A stretch of 64,000 nucleotides of DNA from Bacillota bacterium (GTDB lineage: Bacteria > Bacillota > Clostridia > Christensenellales > UBA3700): positions 124,001 through 188,000 of the forward strand of contig JAEWXG010000012.1 in assembly GCA_023396095.1 (NCBI GenBank), read 5' to 3'. Positions 1-8,700 of the stretch are shown in pieces. Every line of letters starts with the position of its first letter. The stretch's first letter is position 1. The notes beneath the pieces are model-generated. The model made no database searches. It had not been told where the DNA came from and worked only from the letters and a program-made list of their open reading frames with translations. The position numbers were made by a program, and so were the translations under genes.

Positions 1-747
1 ATAATCAATCTCCTTATTCTCTATTAAAGTGATTGTCCCATTTAGGGCAAGGAAACTATGCATTCCTATTACTAATCCGTAGCCATGAAATAATGGTAAA
101 ACAACGAGCGCATTATCATTCTTAGAATATGTTTGATGATGAGATATTCTTTTTGCAATTTTGGATGCTAATTCATTAACAGCATAAGAACTTAGTTCAA
201 CTAATTTTGGAACTCCTGATGTTCCTCCACTGTTTAGAATTAGAGCCGTTTTATATGGATTGCAATTGCACGCATGTGACATATCAATCTCACTTTTACA
301 ATCATTAAAATCATATGTGTTTTTGCACTTTAGCCCCAAACTATTTAAACCACATATAATTATCTTTATATTTTCATTTACCCCAAGTTTAATTAGCCCT
401 TTAGCAACATGGGGTGTCGTAAATATTAATTTTGTACGTGTCTTTTCTAATACATCTATAATCCCACTCAAAGGTATTGCATCGTGAATTATGTTAACTA
501 TTAAACCGGCCTTATTTATTGCATAAAAAGCATATACACTTTCCAAAATATTAGGCAAACACAAGGAAACAACCGTTTCTTCTGAAAATTTAAAACTATT
601 TATATAATTTGCTAAGGAATTAATATTTTTAAATAATTCTTTTCCTAAAATAATACTATCGCTAAAATAAATTGCATCACTAGTCAAATCCAATGATGCA
701 AGCAAATATTCATATATAGAGCTTTTAGTATCGTTATTACTTATCAT
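1..747 (-). CDS. AMP-binding (acyl-CoA synthetase/adenylation) enzyme, C-terminus cut by window edge
   Basis: The minus-strand frame is open from an ATG at 747 to base 1, giving the first 249 residues of a larger protein. Residues 172-181 read NSGGTSGVPK, a variant of the phosphate-binding signature (TSGTTGxPK) of the ANL superfamily of acyl-CoA synthetases and adenylation domains. It is followed by LPLFHGYGL, the usual A4-like region. The stretch before it (LCLPNILESVYAFYAINKAGLI) fits the family N-domain. Such enzymes activate a carboxylic acid as an acyl-adenylate; the substrate cannot be told here. The start overlaps the end of the upstream PAP2 gene by 11 bases, suggesting translational coupling. 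The PAP2 neighbour hints at lipid metabolism, which is inference only. This frame is missed by a simple ORF search because it has no stop inside the window. Confidence 0.85.
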   Translation of the reverse strand, partial: MISNNDTKSSIYEYLLASLDLTSDAIYFSDSIILGKELFKNINSLANYINSFKFSEETVVSLCLPNILESVYAFYAINKAGLIVNIIHDAIPLSGIIDVLEKTRTKLIFTTPHVAKGLIKLGVNENIKIIICGLNSLGLKCKNTYDFNDCKSEIDMSHACNCNPYKTALILNSGGTSGVPKLVELSSYAVNELASKIAKRISHHQTYSKNDNALVVLPLFHGYGLVIGMHSFLALNGTITLIENKEIDY

Positions 748-1714
748 CTGTTACCATTTCAACTAATTCAACATCCTGAACCACTGGCGTGCCACATTGT
801 TGCAATTCATAAACATACGGCTTTTTATAAAAAAATACTATGTTAAAGCATGCAAAAATCGCATATCCCAATAATGCTGCAAATGTTACATCAGACAAAA
901 AATGTGCCAGATTAACTATTCGAGAAATTGCTGTTAAAAGAATAAAAGAAAACGATATAAAATATGCAATAGGTTTGAATTTCTTTAACTTAGGAAAAAT
1001 ATTAAATAACACAACGAAAACTAATATATTAGATGCCGAAATAGTATGTCCTGATGGAAAAGATGTGTTATCTGATTTAAATAAATTTTTTGATATTTCA
1101 AATCCATTTGGCTTCCACCAAGGAGTAAACGACCCATATGAACCATTTGCTGGCATGTTTCTAAATCTAGGTCTTGAAAATGTATATTTTAAAATTCTTG
1201 ATAATACAAATGAAACTAAGACAACTACTAGAGCAAAAAGTGCCCATTTGTATAATTTAAACATAAATTCTTTATTCAATTTGATTGCTAGTATTAGTGT
1301 TAACACTCCAGCAACAATGGCTAAAACAATAGAAATTGCTAAAGTTTGAACACCACTTACTTTGGATTTCTTTTCAAGTATTTCAAATAACTCAGATGTT
1401 TTAAACCAAATAAAATAAGTAACAAAAACAAAAGTTGCCGACATGACTTTGAAAAACTTGTTTTTATAATTATCCCATGGCAAATTTCTAAAAACAATGG
1501 CTAACGCTAATGGTAATATTATATATGAAGGTATCTCCCCTATAATTGCAAATAAAATTCCAAACCAAGATCGCACGTCTCCTATATCTATACTAATTTG
1601 CAAATCAATTTCTCTTGGTAAAATTGCTGTAATAACTAAAATACTTAATAATGCGGTACAAATTAAAACATTAGTTACATAATAAAGCGTTTTTTCAATA
1701 GTCTTTTCCCTCAT
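737..1714 (-). CDS. PAP2-superfamily membrane phosphatase
   Basis: A 325-residue polytopic membrane protein with the three phosphatase motifs of the PAP2 (type 2 phosphatidic acid phosphatase) family. Motif 1 is KYTFSRPRF (176-184; the usual final RP is RF). Motif 2 is PSGH (220-223). Motif 3 is SRIVNLAHFLSD (264-275), with the catalytic His271 and Asp275. Hydrophobic segments lie around 14-32, 52-76, 90-104, 122-144, 155-172 and 225-295. Family members remove phosphate from phosphatidic acid, phosphatidylglycerol phosphate or undecaprenyl pyrophosphate on the outer membrane face; which one is not visible. An SD-like AGAGGA stands about 8 bases before the ATG. An extended -10 (TGATAAAAT) lies just upstream, so the gene may have its own promoter behind the ABC operon. 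Confidence 0.88.
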   Translation of the reverse strand: MREKTIEKTLYYVTNVLICTALLSILVITAILPREIDLQISIDIGDVRSWFGILFAIIGEIPSYIILPLALAIVFRNLPWDNYKNKFFKVMSATFVFVTYFIWFKTSELFEILEKKSKVSGVQTLAISIVLAIVAGVLTLILAIKLNKEFMFKLYKWALFALVVVLVSFVLSRILKYTFSRPRFRNMPANGSYGSFTPWWKPNGFEISKNLFKSDNTSFPSGHTISASNILVFVVLFNIFPKLKKFKPIAYFISFSFILLTAISRIVNLAHFLSDVTFAALLGYAIFACFNIVFFYKKPYVYELQQCGTPVVQDVELVEMVTDDK

Positions 1715-1754
1715 AAACAGTCCTCTTTTTGTATTTTATCACATTAAAATATTT

Positions 1755-2819
1755 TTATAGTACTTTTGATAAAAACATTTGCAATCTTTCATTTTTAGGA
1801 TTTTCAAAAATATCTTTTGAGGTGCCCTGCTCTATTATCTTTCCGCCATCCATAAACATAACTCTAGTTGAAATTTCTTTTGCAAAATTCATTTCGTGCG
1901 TAACAATAATTGTTGTCATCCCAGATATAGCAACCATTTTAATTAACTCTAAAACTTCTCCAACCATTTCCGGATCAAGAGCAGAAGTTGGCTCATCAAA
2001 AAGCATTACATCTGGTTGCATAGCAAGTGCTCTAATAATTGCAATACGCTGTTTTTGTCCTCCAGATAAAGTTGAAGGATATACCTCTGCCTTTTCTTCA
2101 AGTCCTATTCTAGTCAATAACTGTCTAGCTAGCTCCTCTTTTTCCTTTTTGATGTGTTCTTTACTTTTTATTAAAATAGGTAAATATCCATATTTTAGTA
2201 GCAAACTATATGCAATTTCTATATCCTCTTTTTGCTGATTAAATTCTTCAAACACTATATCTTCTAAATTTTCATGTATTTTTATCAAAAAACTATTATC
2301 CACACTATCACTGATTTGTTTTTTTGTGCATAATTTGATGCAATTATTCTTATATGCTTTCACAATCGCGTGAAATTTATCTTCATCCGTTTGCAAATTA
2401 TCTGCAAATATTTCCTGTACTATTTGAGGATCTATCGCTTTCTCCATCTTTTCCCAGGTCTTTTTATATTTCTTCAATCTCTTTATTTCGTATGTAATAG
2501 GTGCAATTGTAATATTGTTCAAAACATTTAAATTATTAAAAAGATTAAATGATTGAAACACCATGCCCATCTTAGCGCGATGCTCATTTATATCAACTTT
2601 AAAATCTGCTAAATTAACTCCATCAAAAAGTATCTCCCCTTGCGTAGGATCCTCCAAACAATTAAGACATCTTAAAAATGTACTCTTTCCGGAACCGGAA
2701 GGTCCTATAATCGAAATAATCTCCCCATCATATATTTTTTCGCTTATTCCATTGAGTACTTCCAAATCCCCAAACTTTTTATATAGATTATTAACTGAAA
2801 TGCAAACTTCTTTTTTCAT
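1755..2819 (-). CDS. Polar amino-acid ABC transporter ATP-binding protein with a ~110-residue insertion
   Basis: The ATPase subunit of a GlnQ/HisP-type importer. Walker [10 protein letters not shown] is at 39-47, Q-loop Gln89, signature LSGGQKQR at 251-258, Walker B VMLFDE at 271-276, D-loop SALD at 279-282 and switch His308. Family members are usually about 240 residues and this one is 354. The extra length is a single charged, probably helical block at about residues 112-225, between the Q-loop helix ([13 protein letters not shown]) and the region leading to the signature ([19 protein letters not shown]). Everything on either side aligns normally and no catalytic residue is missing, so it should hydrolyse ATP. 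The ATG shares one base with the permease stop (TAATG), showing translational coupling. It is the last gene of the SBP-permease-ATPase operon. The role of the insert is unknown. Confidence 0.93.
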   Translation of the reverse strand: MKKEVCISVNNLYKKFGDLEVLNGISEKIYDGEIISIIGPSGSGKSTFLRCLNCLEDPTQGEILFDGVNLADFKVDINEHRAKMGMVFQSFNLFNNLNVLNNITIAPITYEIKRLKKYKKTWEKMEKAIDPQIVQEIFADNLQTDEDKFHAIVKAYKNNCIKLCTKKQISDSVDNSFLIKIHENLEDIVFEEFNQQKEDIEIAYSLLLKYGYLPILIKSKEHIKKEKEELARQLLTRIGLEEKAEVYPSTLSGGQKQRIAIIRALAMQPDVMLFDEPTSALDPEMVGEVLELIKMVAISGMTTIIVTHEMNFAKEISTRVMFMDGGKIIEQGTSKDIFENPKNERLQMFLSKVL

Positions 2820-3523
2820 TATCTAGCCTCACTTTTTTTCAATCTTTTCTCAACTCTGCGCACAATAAATGTGAAGATTAAAACAATTAATAAGTATATT
2901 AACCCTAAGAAGAAATACGGCAAAATATAATCATATGAAGCGGACCCAATTTTTTGAAAAGCAAATGTTAAATCCGCAATTGCAATCATTGAAACAACTG
3001 ATGTTTCTTTTACAAGTGCAATGTATTCATTCCCAATGGTAGGAACCATATTTTTAAATGCTTGAGGAACTACAACTGAAAACATCGTTTTAGTGTAACT
3101 CATTCCTAATGCTCTCCCAGCTTCCAATTGTCCTTTATCAATACCATTTATCCCAGAGCGCATAATTTCAGCAACATATGCGGCACTATTCAACCCAAAC
3201 ATAAAAGCTGCTACCAATGTCCTTCCTAAAACAGTAACAACCGCTATATTTAACAATGGCATTACAGCATAAAAACCTATCAACAATTGCACAATCAATG
3301 GAGTTCCTCTAAAAAATGCTAAGTAAGCATCACTACATTTTTCCCAAACTCGTAAACTTTTTTTATATTTAGGAACAACTTTAGAAATTGCAATAATTGT
3401 CCCTATAATTAGTCCTATCAATAATCCTATAATAGAAATTAGAAGAGTTGCTAACAACCCTTCTAATATTGTTTTTTGCGATTTTTGCAATAACTCAAAA
3501 AATATTTGAAATCTTTCTGACAT
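2819..3523 (-). CDS. Polar amino-acid ABC transporter permease
   Basis: A 234-residue membrane protein of the HisM/GlnP permease family, usual length. It has the family element FRGTPL (71-76) and the EAA loop EAGRALG with its following proline-containing helix (134-154), which docks on the ATPase. About five hydrophobic segments are visible (18-48, 75-95, 98-118, 170-190, 198-221). It would form a homodimer in the cytoplasmic membrane, since only one permease gene is present. It lies 11 bases after the binding-protein gene and overlaps the ATPase start by one base. The substrate is probably a polar or charged amino acid, judged only from the family. Confidence 0.93.
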   Translation of the reverse strand: MSERFQIFFELLQKSQKTILEGLLATLLISIIGLLIGLIIGTIIAISKVVPKYKKSLRVWEKCSDAYLAFFRGTPLIVQLLIGFYAVMPLLNIAVVTVLGRTLVAAFMFGLNSAAYVAEIMRSGINGIDKGQLEAGRALGMSYTKTMFSVVVPQAFKNMVPTIGNEYIALVKETSVVSMIAIADLTFAFQKIGSASYDYILPYFFLGLIYLLIVLIFTFIVRRVEKRLKKSEAR

Positions 3524-3534
3524 TTAACTTCCCT

Positions 3535-4404
3535 TTATTTTATTACTTTTTTAAATTTTGCAATAAATTCCTCTGGTGTTTTTATACCATCATATTTTGT
3601 ATTTTTCTCTTTAACAACTAAAACTAAATGATTTGTATCATAACTTGTTGTAAAGTTTAAAATTTTTTCACGTTCAGCATTTTTAGTAAATCCTGCCATT
3701 GCAATTTTCTTCCCTTTTTTATCTGCTTGAACAGTAGGTGCAATTGCATCAAAATTTACATCTTCGATTGCAAATTCAACTACAGTATCCTCCGCATAAC
3801 CCAAGCTTTGTTTTACTGCTAAATTAGTATTTATATATTCCACAAATTTTAGCCCAATTTCAATATCAATTCCTTTATATTGATCTCCCACTTTTAACTC
3901 ATATGGAGCAAATCCAGCTTCAGTTACCATAACAATTTGGTTAACCTTATCCTGTGCCACTGGAATTGTATGAAGATTAAATTCTGTCTGTTCTGTTATT
4001 TTTTTTACTTCATCCTTTTTGGCATCTAAAAACTTATTTAATACATTCAACAAATCTTTTGATGTTTCATTTTTTGCAACGGCAAAAGCAAATTCCTCTT
4101 CAGTTGTTACATTGTCAACTATCTTTAAACCTCCAATGTTTTTAACATAACTTTTAGCAGGCTTATGATCCATTATAACTCCTTCTATTACTCCATTTTT
4201 TACATCGCTTAATGCCATAGCATACTGATTGTATGAACGAAGAACTTGTTGATTCTCCTTACCGTCTAAAACTTCATCTTGAAAATAAAAAGCTCCTGTT
4301 GTCCCTGTTTGAACCCCAAAAGCAACCTTTTTAGAACAAGATGCAAACACAACTGTAATTCCAATAATTAATAGTACTAATACTCCGAAAATTTTCTTTT
4401 TCAT
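3535..4404 (-). CDS. Amino-acid ABC transporter solute-binding lipoprotein, circularly permuted
   Basis: A family 3 (GlnH/HisJ-like) extracellular binding lipoprotein of 289 residues. A signal peptide ends in lipobox FASC (lipidated Cys23). The order of parts is inverted. Residues 27-140 carry what is normally the second half: GVQTGTTGAFYF (30-41), GVIEGVIMDHKPAKSYV (71-87, with Asp79) and TEEEFAFAVAKN (101-112), ending in the usual C-terminal helix. Residues 155-289 then carry what is normally the first half: IVMVTEAGFAPYE (157-169), YKGIDIEIG (176-184), the binding-site region AMAGFTKNAERE (235-246, with Arg245), and the hinge strand LVLVVKEKN. They stop after the segment that normally leads into the first block. 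All parts of the fold are present once. It is the only binding protein in the operon, and a good SD (AGGAG) precedes the ATG. Confidence 0.9.
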   Translation of the reverse strand: MKKKIFGVLVLLIIGITVVFASCSKKVAFGVQTGTTGAFYFQDEVLDGKENQQVLRSYNQYAMALSDVKNGVIEGVIMDHKPAKSYVKNIGGLKIVDNVTTEEEFAFAVAKNETSKDLLNVLNKFLDAKKDEVKKITEQTEFNLHTIPVAQDKVNQIVMVTEAGFAPYELKVGDQYKGIDIEIGLKFVEYINTNLAVKQSLGYAEDTVVEFAIEDVNFDAIAPTVQADKKGKKIAMAGFTKNAEREKILNFTTSYDTNHLVLVVKEKNTKYDGIKTPEEFIAKFKKVIK

Positions 4405-4437
4405 TTTAAAAATCTCCTACCTTTTTTGTTTAACAAT

Positions 4438-4466
4438 ATCATAATGCATAAAAAACTTAATTGCAA
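4438..4466 (-). promoter_or_regulatory. Sigma-A type promoter of the amino-acid ABC operon
   Basis: On the minus strand, TTGCAA (4466-4461) and TATGAT (4443-4438) are separated by exactly 17 bases, about 34 bases before the binding-protein start. The spacer ends in an ATGCAT palindrome that abuts the -10 box, so a protein bound there would compete with RNA polymerase. Confidence 0.7.
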
Positions 4467-4562
4467 GCATATTTTTACATTTTTTTGCATAAATGTTAAT
4501 TTTTTTATTTTTTATTCTTTTTTTATGCATAATTGTACTTATGATGAATATTTTTATGCATA
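4441..4562. promoter_or_regulatory. Array of TTTATGCATAA-like palindromes, candidate operators
   Basis: Three copies of ATGCAT flanked by A/T tracts lie at 4444-4449, 4525-4530 and 4556-4561. A related TTGCATAA lies at 4485-4492. The first sits in the promoter spacer of the ABC operon; the last two are 31 bases apart (about three helical turns). A 12-base A/T-flanked palindrome recurring in one short intergenic region suggests binding sites for a dimeric regulator, perhaps one sensing an amino acid. The regulator is not identified, and high AT content raises the chance rate. Confidence 0.4.
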
Positions 4563-4587
4563 AAAAAACTCTTTTTCAGAGTTTTTT
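4562..4587 (-). terminator. Intrinsic terminator after the giant-lipoprotein unit
   Basis: Read on the minus strand, AAAAAACTCT, loop GAAAA, AGAGTTTTTTT forms an A/T-extended hairpin with a T run. It starts 8 bases after the stop of the 391-residue lipoprotein gene and separates it from the ABC operon promoter. Confidence 0.75.
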
Positions 4588-4594
4588 ATATTTT

Positions 4595-5770
4595 TTACTT
4601 TAATTGCGACAAATCTGTTCCTGCTGGTGGCTTTCTCTTATCTGAAAATTGTTTACCAAATTTGTTCAAATATTCTTTTTTCCAAATTTTTGTTTCTTCT
4701 TGATTTGTTACTGGATTAATGATTTTTTGTTTTGGCAAATATGATACTTGAACGTTTGAAACTAAAGAAGCTTGTGCTTTAATAGCCCCCAAATCCAACC
4801 CGTATGATTCAACATAGTCTATTTGCCTAATAAAACCATTGTCCCAAACTTCTATAAACATATCTAGCCCTTTATAATCAATCGTTCCGGACTGGCCGCC
4901 TAATTCTAACATATCTTTCATGTTAGCTAAATATTTCCCTTCCCAAGCGCCAGGCAAAAATGATACTTCTATAACGTGAACTTTTGGAACTGCGCCTGCT
5001 TTAATTTGTTCTTGAAGTTGTTTGTAGCTTTCTTCTCTATCTTTTCTGAAAGGCTGTGATTCTAAAAAATCACTTGATGTAAAATCAACATTTGATTGAA
5101 TATCAATTAGGCTAATCGTTTCTTCATTCACAACATATCCTAGTATATTATTAGGATCGTCATTAGAGTAATTACTAAAACCTTCAAAATTATTTGCTTT
5201 CTTCTCTTGCCATTTACCTGACAAATTATAAAATTGGGAAGTATTAGGATCTAACTTTATATTAGATGCATCAACAGCTTGTCTATATATATATCCACCA
5301 TCTGTTTTTCTCAACACTTCAACCATTAATCTAATATCTACCCCAGCAACACCTTTGGAAGTTACTGAATAACTAGAAAAGTAATTTAATGATTGTTCTA
5401 AACCTTCATTGCCAGCATCTGCTGCCCCTTCTTTCTTCCCTCTTTCAGATAATCTCACCGTCATAACAGATTGAATAACCGTCATTCCTAATGTAACTGT
5501 ACTTACATCACCAGTTTGACGATAATATGTAAACGGAGCATATTGCATATTCTTCCAAATATTTGCTAAATGCGCTTTTGAATTCTCCTTATTCTCCCAA
5601 TCTATTTCGTATTTAGGAGTTAGCAACTCTTGCGTCTTATAATTTATAGGCGTTGATATTATAGTCGCCTGTGGCTTAAGCTCTAACCCACCTCCGCAAG
5701 ATGCAAAAGAGGCCACCATTAATGATAATATTAAAACTAAAGATATAATCGTTATTTTCTTTGTCTTCAT
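4595..5770 (-). CDS. Hypothetical lipoprotein (391 residues)
   Basis: I do not recognise the family. The N-terminus is a clear lipoprotein signal: Lys-rich start, hydrophobic core, lipobox FASC with Cys25, then Gly-Gly-Gly. The mature part has no membrane segment and alternates predicted strands with charged loops (for example VAGVDIRLMVEVLRKTDGG and GTIDYKGLDMFIEVWDNGFIRQIDYVE). The latter resembles the sheet-type repeats often seen in lipid- or ligand-binding lipoproteins. It begins 3 bases after the giant lipoprotein gene; its SD (AAGGAGG) lies inside the end of that gene, so the two are co-transcribed and probably coupled. A partner role for the giant protein is a reasonable inference but not shown. 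Confidence 0.75.
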   Translation of the reverse strand: MKTKKITIISLVLILSLMVASFASCGGGLELKPQATIISTPINYKTQELLTPKYEIDWENKENSKAHLANIWKNMQYAPFTYYRQTGDVSTVTLGMTVIQSVMTVRLSERGKKEGAADAGNEGLEQSLNYFSSYSVTSKGVAGVDIRLMVEVLRKTDGGYIYRQAVDASNIKLDPNTSQFYNLSGKWQEKKANNFEGFSNYSNDDPNNILGYVVNEETISLIDIQSNVDFTSSDFLESQPFRKDREESYKQLQEQIKAGAVPKVHVIEVSFLPGAWEGKYLANMKDMLELGGQSGTIDYKGLDMFIEVWDNGFIRQIDYVESYGLDLGAIKAQASLVSNVQVSYLPKQKIINPVTNQEETKIWKKEYLNKFGKQFSDKRKPPAGTDLSQLK

Positions 5771-5773
5771 ACT

Positions 5774-8700
5774 TTACTGGGCCTCCTTATTATTAGTATT
5801 AGCCTTTTTTATTTTCTTTGTTTTTATCCTAACCATAATACCTAATCCTATTACCGCGATGGATATAATCGACACGAAAGTCATCAATAACTTAACAGAT
5901 TGTGGAGCTAATGCTTTTGGATTATTTATGATTACCAAAGCAGCGTTTTTATCACCCTCTATGCCATTAGCTAACACTTTCCCATCACTATCAACAAACA
6001 CTAGTTCATATTTTGTTGTATCAACAGATAAAGTCCCTAATGAATACCTATATTCACCTTTCTTTTCTCCTGGTTTTCTTACTAATTGTCCACTAAATAC
6101 ATCTGAATTTAATTCAATTTCAAACCATCCTTGTTCATATAATTCATCCAATTTAGCTTCATCTTCTTCCTCTATAGCTTTTAAAACATCATTGCCTAGG
6201 AATATTAATTCAAGCGGATCAACTTCTGGATCATCTTGAGAAATATATTTAGACATCTTAGCTTTAAAGTGCAATCTAATAATTGTTTTGCGAATATCCA
6301 TTTCCCCAGGGTATTGATTTGTTTCATCAACATCTATCTCGTAATTATCCGACTCACTATCAGTCAATGTAATCATTTGCATTCCAACATCTTCTTTCCA
6401 ATAATACTTTAACCCTAGCGCACTGATAGTATCCTTATATGGTACTACTTTAATCTCATCACCAAACGCTTCATACTCATTCCATTCTACAAGCCCGCCA
6501 CCAACAAATGTAATAGGTATTTTATCAGTATCTATATCTTGTCCATAATATTTAAGCATTCTTCCAATTCTAATCTTAATTGCTTTTTTGGAAACTGATA
6601 TATTTACTTCTGCTTTATTCCCCTTAACAATTTCAAATGGCTCATTAGCAAGTAATGTTTTATTGATATCAACTGTAACAACATGGGTTCCTGCTCCTAA
6701 ATTGTTGATTCTTAAAGCGTTTATATATACATTTCCTTCCCCGTCTCTTTGATATGCAGAAGGCACATTCAAATCAACCTTTATTCCATTAATTGTTAAT
6801 TTGAACACTTTGAATAACTTATCATACGCTAAGTATTCATCAAATATTCTGCCTTTATCTTTATCAGATAAAATCAATATATCTTCTAAACTAATAACCT
6901 CATTTGAATATGTTGTTGCAACATCTTTATAATCTAAATATACCTTTCTCTTTACAACAGAAATATACCAAGGAGATTCTTGAGTCTTATTAACGAAGAT
7001 AAAATTCTTTTTAATAACATCTTCTTGTTCTGGAGTTAATGTTACATTACTTTTTAATATAATTGTCGATAAATCAAGTTCAGCAGGATATTGCATTCCA
7101 TATTGCAACTTTGATAAATCACTTGACCCATTAACCAAAACTTTAGGGATAACCTCAAAATATTTATCGTAATATCCTTCAATTTGATAAGATGGTTGTT
7201 TTGATAAATATGGTAACTTGATAACTCTATCCTCAGGTAAAACTACTGATATATTTATAGTTTTAGGCATAATAGTAAACTTTAATTGTTCTGGAACAGT
7301 ATCTCCATTCCAATCTACTCCTTGTTTCAACTCTGTAGAAAATTTAATATCAAAATTTGCCGTAATATTTTCATCGCCATATTTTAACGCAAATGAAGAA
7401 ATTTGATATCCATCAAGATCTTCTCCTGATTTTTTAACAACATAATTTCCTAAAACATCTTTTTCCCAAGCATCTAATCCCCAATCGTATACAGGTGTTA
7501 ATTCAATCGCCCCAAATATTTCTTGCTTGTTAGATAAATATGTATCAACTGCCACTAAATTGTCACTATACTCACTCATTAAAACACGCGTATCACCAGT
7601 TGAAGTCCTTGAAACAGCATATAAATTCAATTGGCCTTTAACAATATTAGCTTTAATTTTAAGTGTGCTCACATCAAAATTATCACCATTGTTTACTTGC
7701 GCAGCTTTATCAACATTCAATTTTGTATTGACAACCAAATTATCACCTAAAGTCATAAACTTTACAGCACCTTTATTCGTAACTTGCAATCTGAGTTGAC
7801 CGCTAGTGCCATCATTTAATGTGGCAAAATTAGGATTGCTTTCATTTTTGAACACAAACACACTAACAGCCCCTAATCTGCTCGTTATAAATTTTTCCTT
7901 AGCATCATATTTTGACTTAAAGGTTATCAAATCATTCCCAGATAATAATCTAATCTTTTCTTCATCAAAATCATCTTCTGCCCATCCATTATTTGCAAAT
8001 TCGTAATTAGCAAGACTTTTCATCCTTAAAATATATCTATTAAAAGTATAGTCACCAACTTTAAATGTTGTAAGAGCGTTAATAAAATCTTGCTTAGTAT
8101 TGTAACTTGTTAAGTAATATGAAGTTTCATTAATCCCTAGTAAATCCTTCAATTCGACATCTTTCTCGTCTATAAAAGTTAATTTACCTTTATCAAACTT
8201 AATGGTTCCTGGTAAAGTTGTGATTGCAAGCCTAGTACCATCCGAATTAAATGAGTTTTTAAACAATTCAAAACTCATACTATATGCTAATAGTTTATTT
8301 AATTCGTTCGTTCTATATGTTCCTGTCCCGTCAGTCATAGAAAAATTAAAATAACCATTGCTTTTTTCTTTAATTATTCTCGCAAAAGTATTTGTTCCTT
8401 CTGGATAAGTCATAGTAGAATCCCATGTTGTCCAGTCAATGTTTACATCACTAAAAGAATCGAATCCTTTTTCTTCTGTTCCAATGATTGTAAAATATTG
8501 TTTTATATTAGCTATGTCTGCAGACGCTCCATTTATCTTTGTGATATTTTCTAATGCTTGATCTTTCCCAGACTCCACTTTTCTAAACCCATTAATTGTG
8601 TTTCTATAAAATATATCTATTGAATCAGCGGCATAACCAGTTCCTACTAATTGATTCCATTTTGTAGCTTTTGGAGCCGTAAACTCCACATCTGCTTGCA

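Noticed and set aside
840..1349. 169-codon plus-strand frame over the PAP2 gene
   Set aside because: It is the antisense shadow of a gene with clear phosphatase motifs; no SD or family resemblance.
1729..2238. Plus-strand frame over the ABC ATPase
   Set aside because: Antisense to Walker B and signature motifs; a shadow frame.
4541..4561. ArgR-type ARG box reading of TGAATATTTTTATGCA
   Set aside because: The half-site spacing is two bases longer than the usual box, so I left the regulator unnamed.
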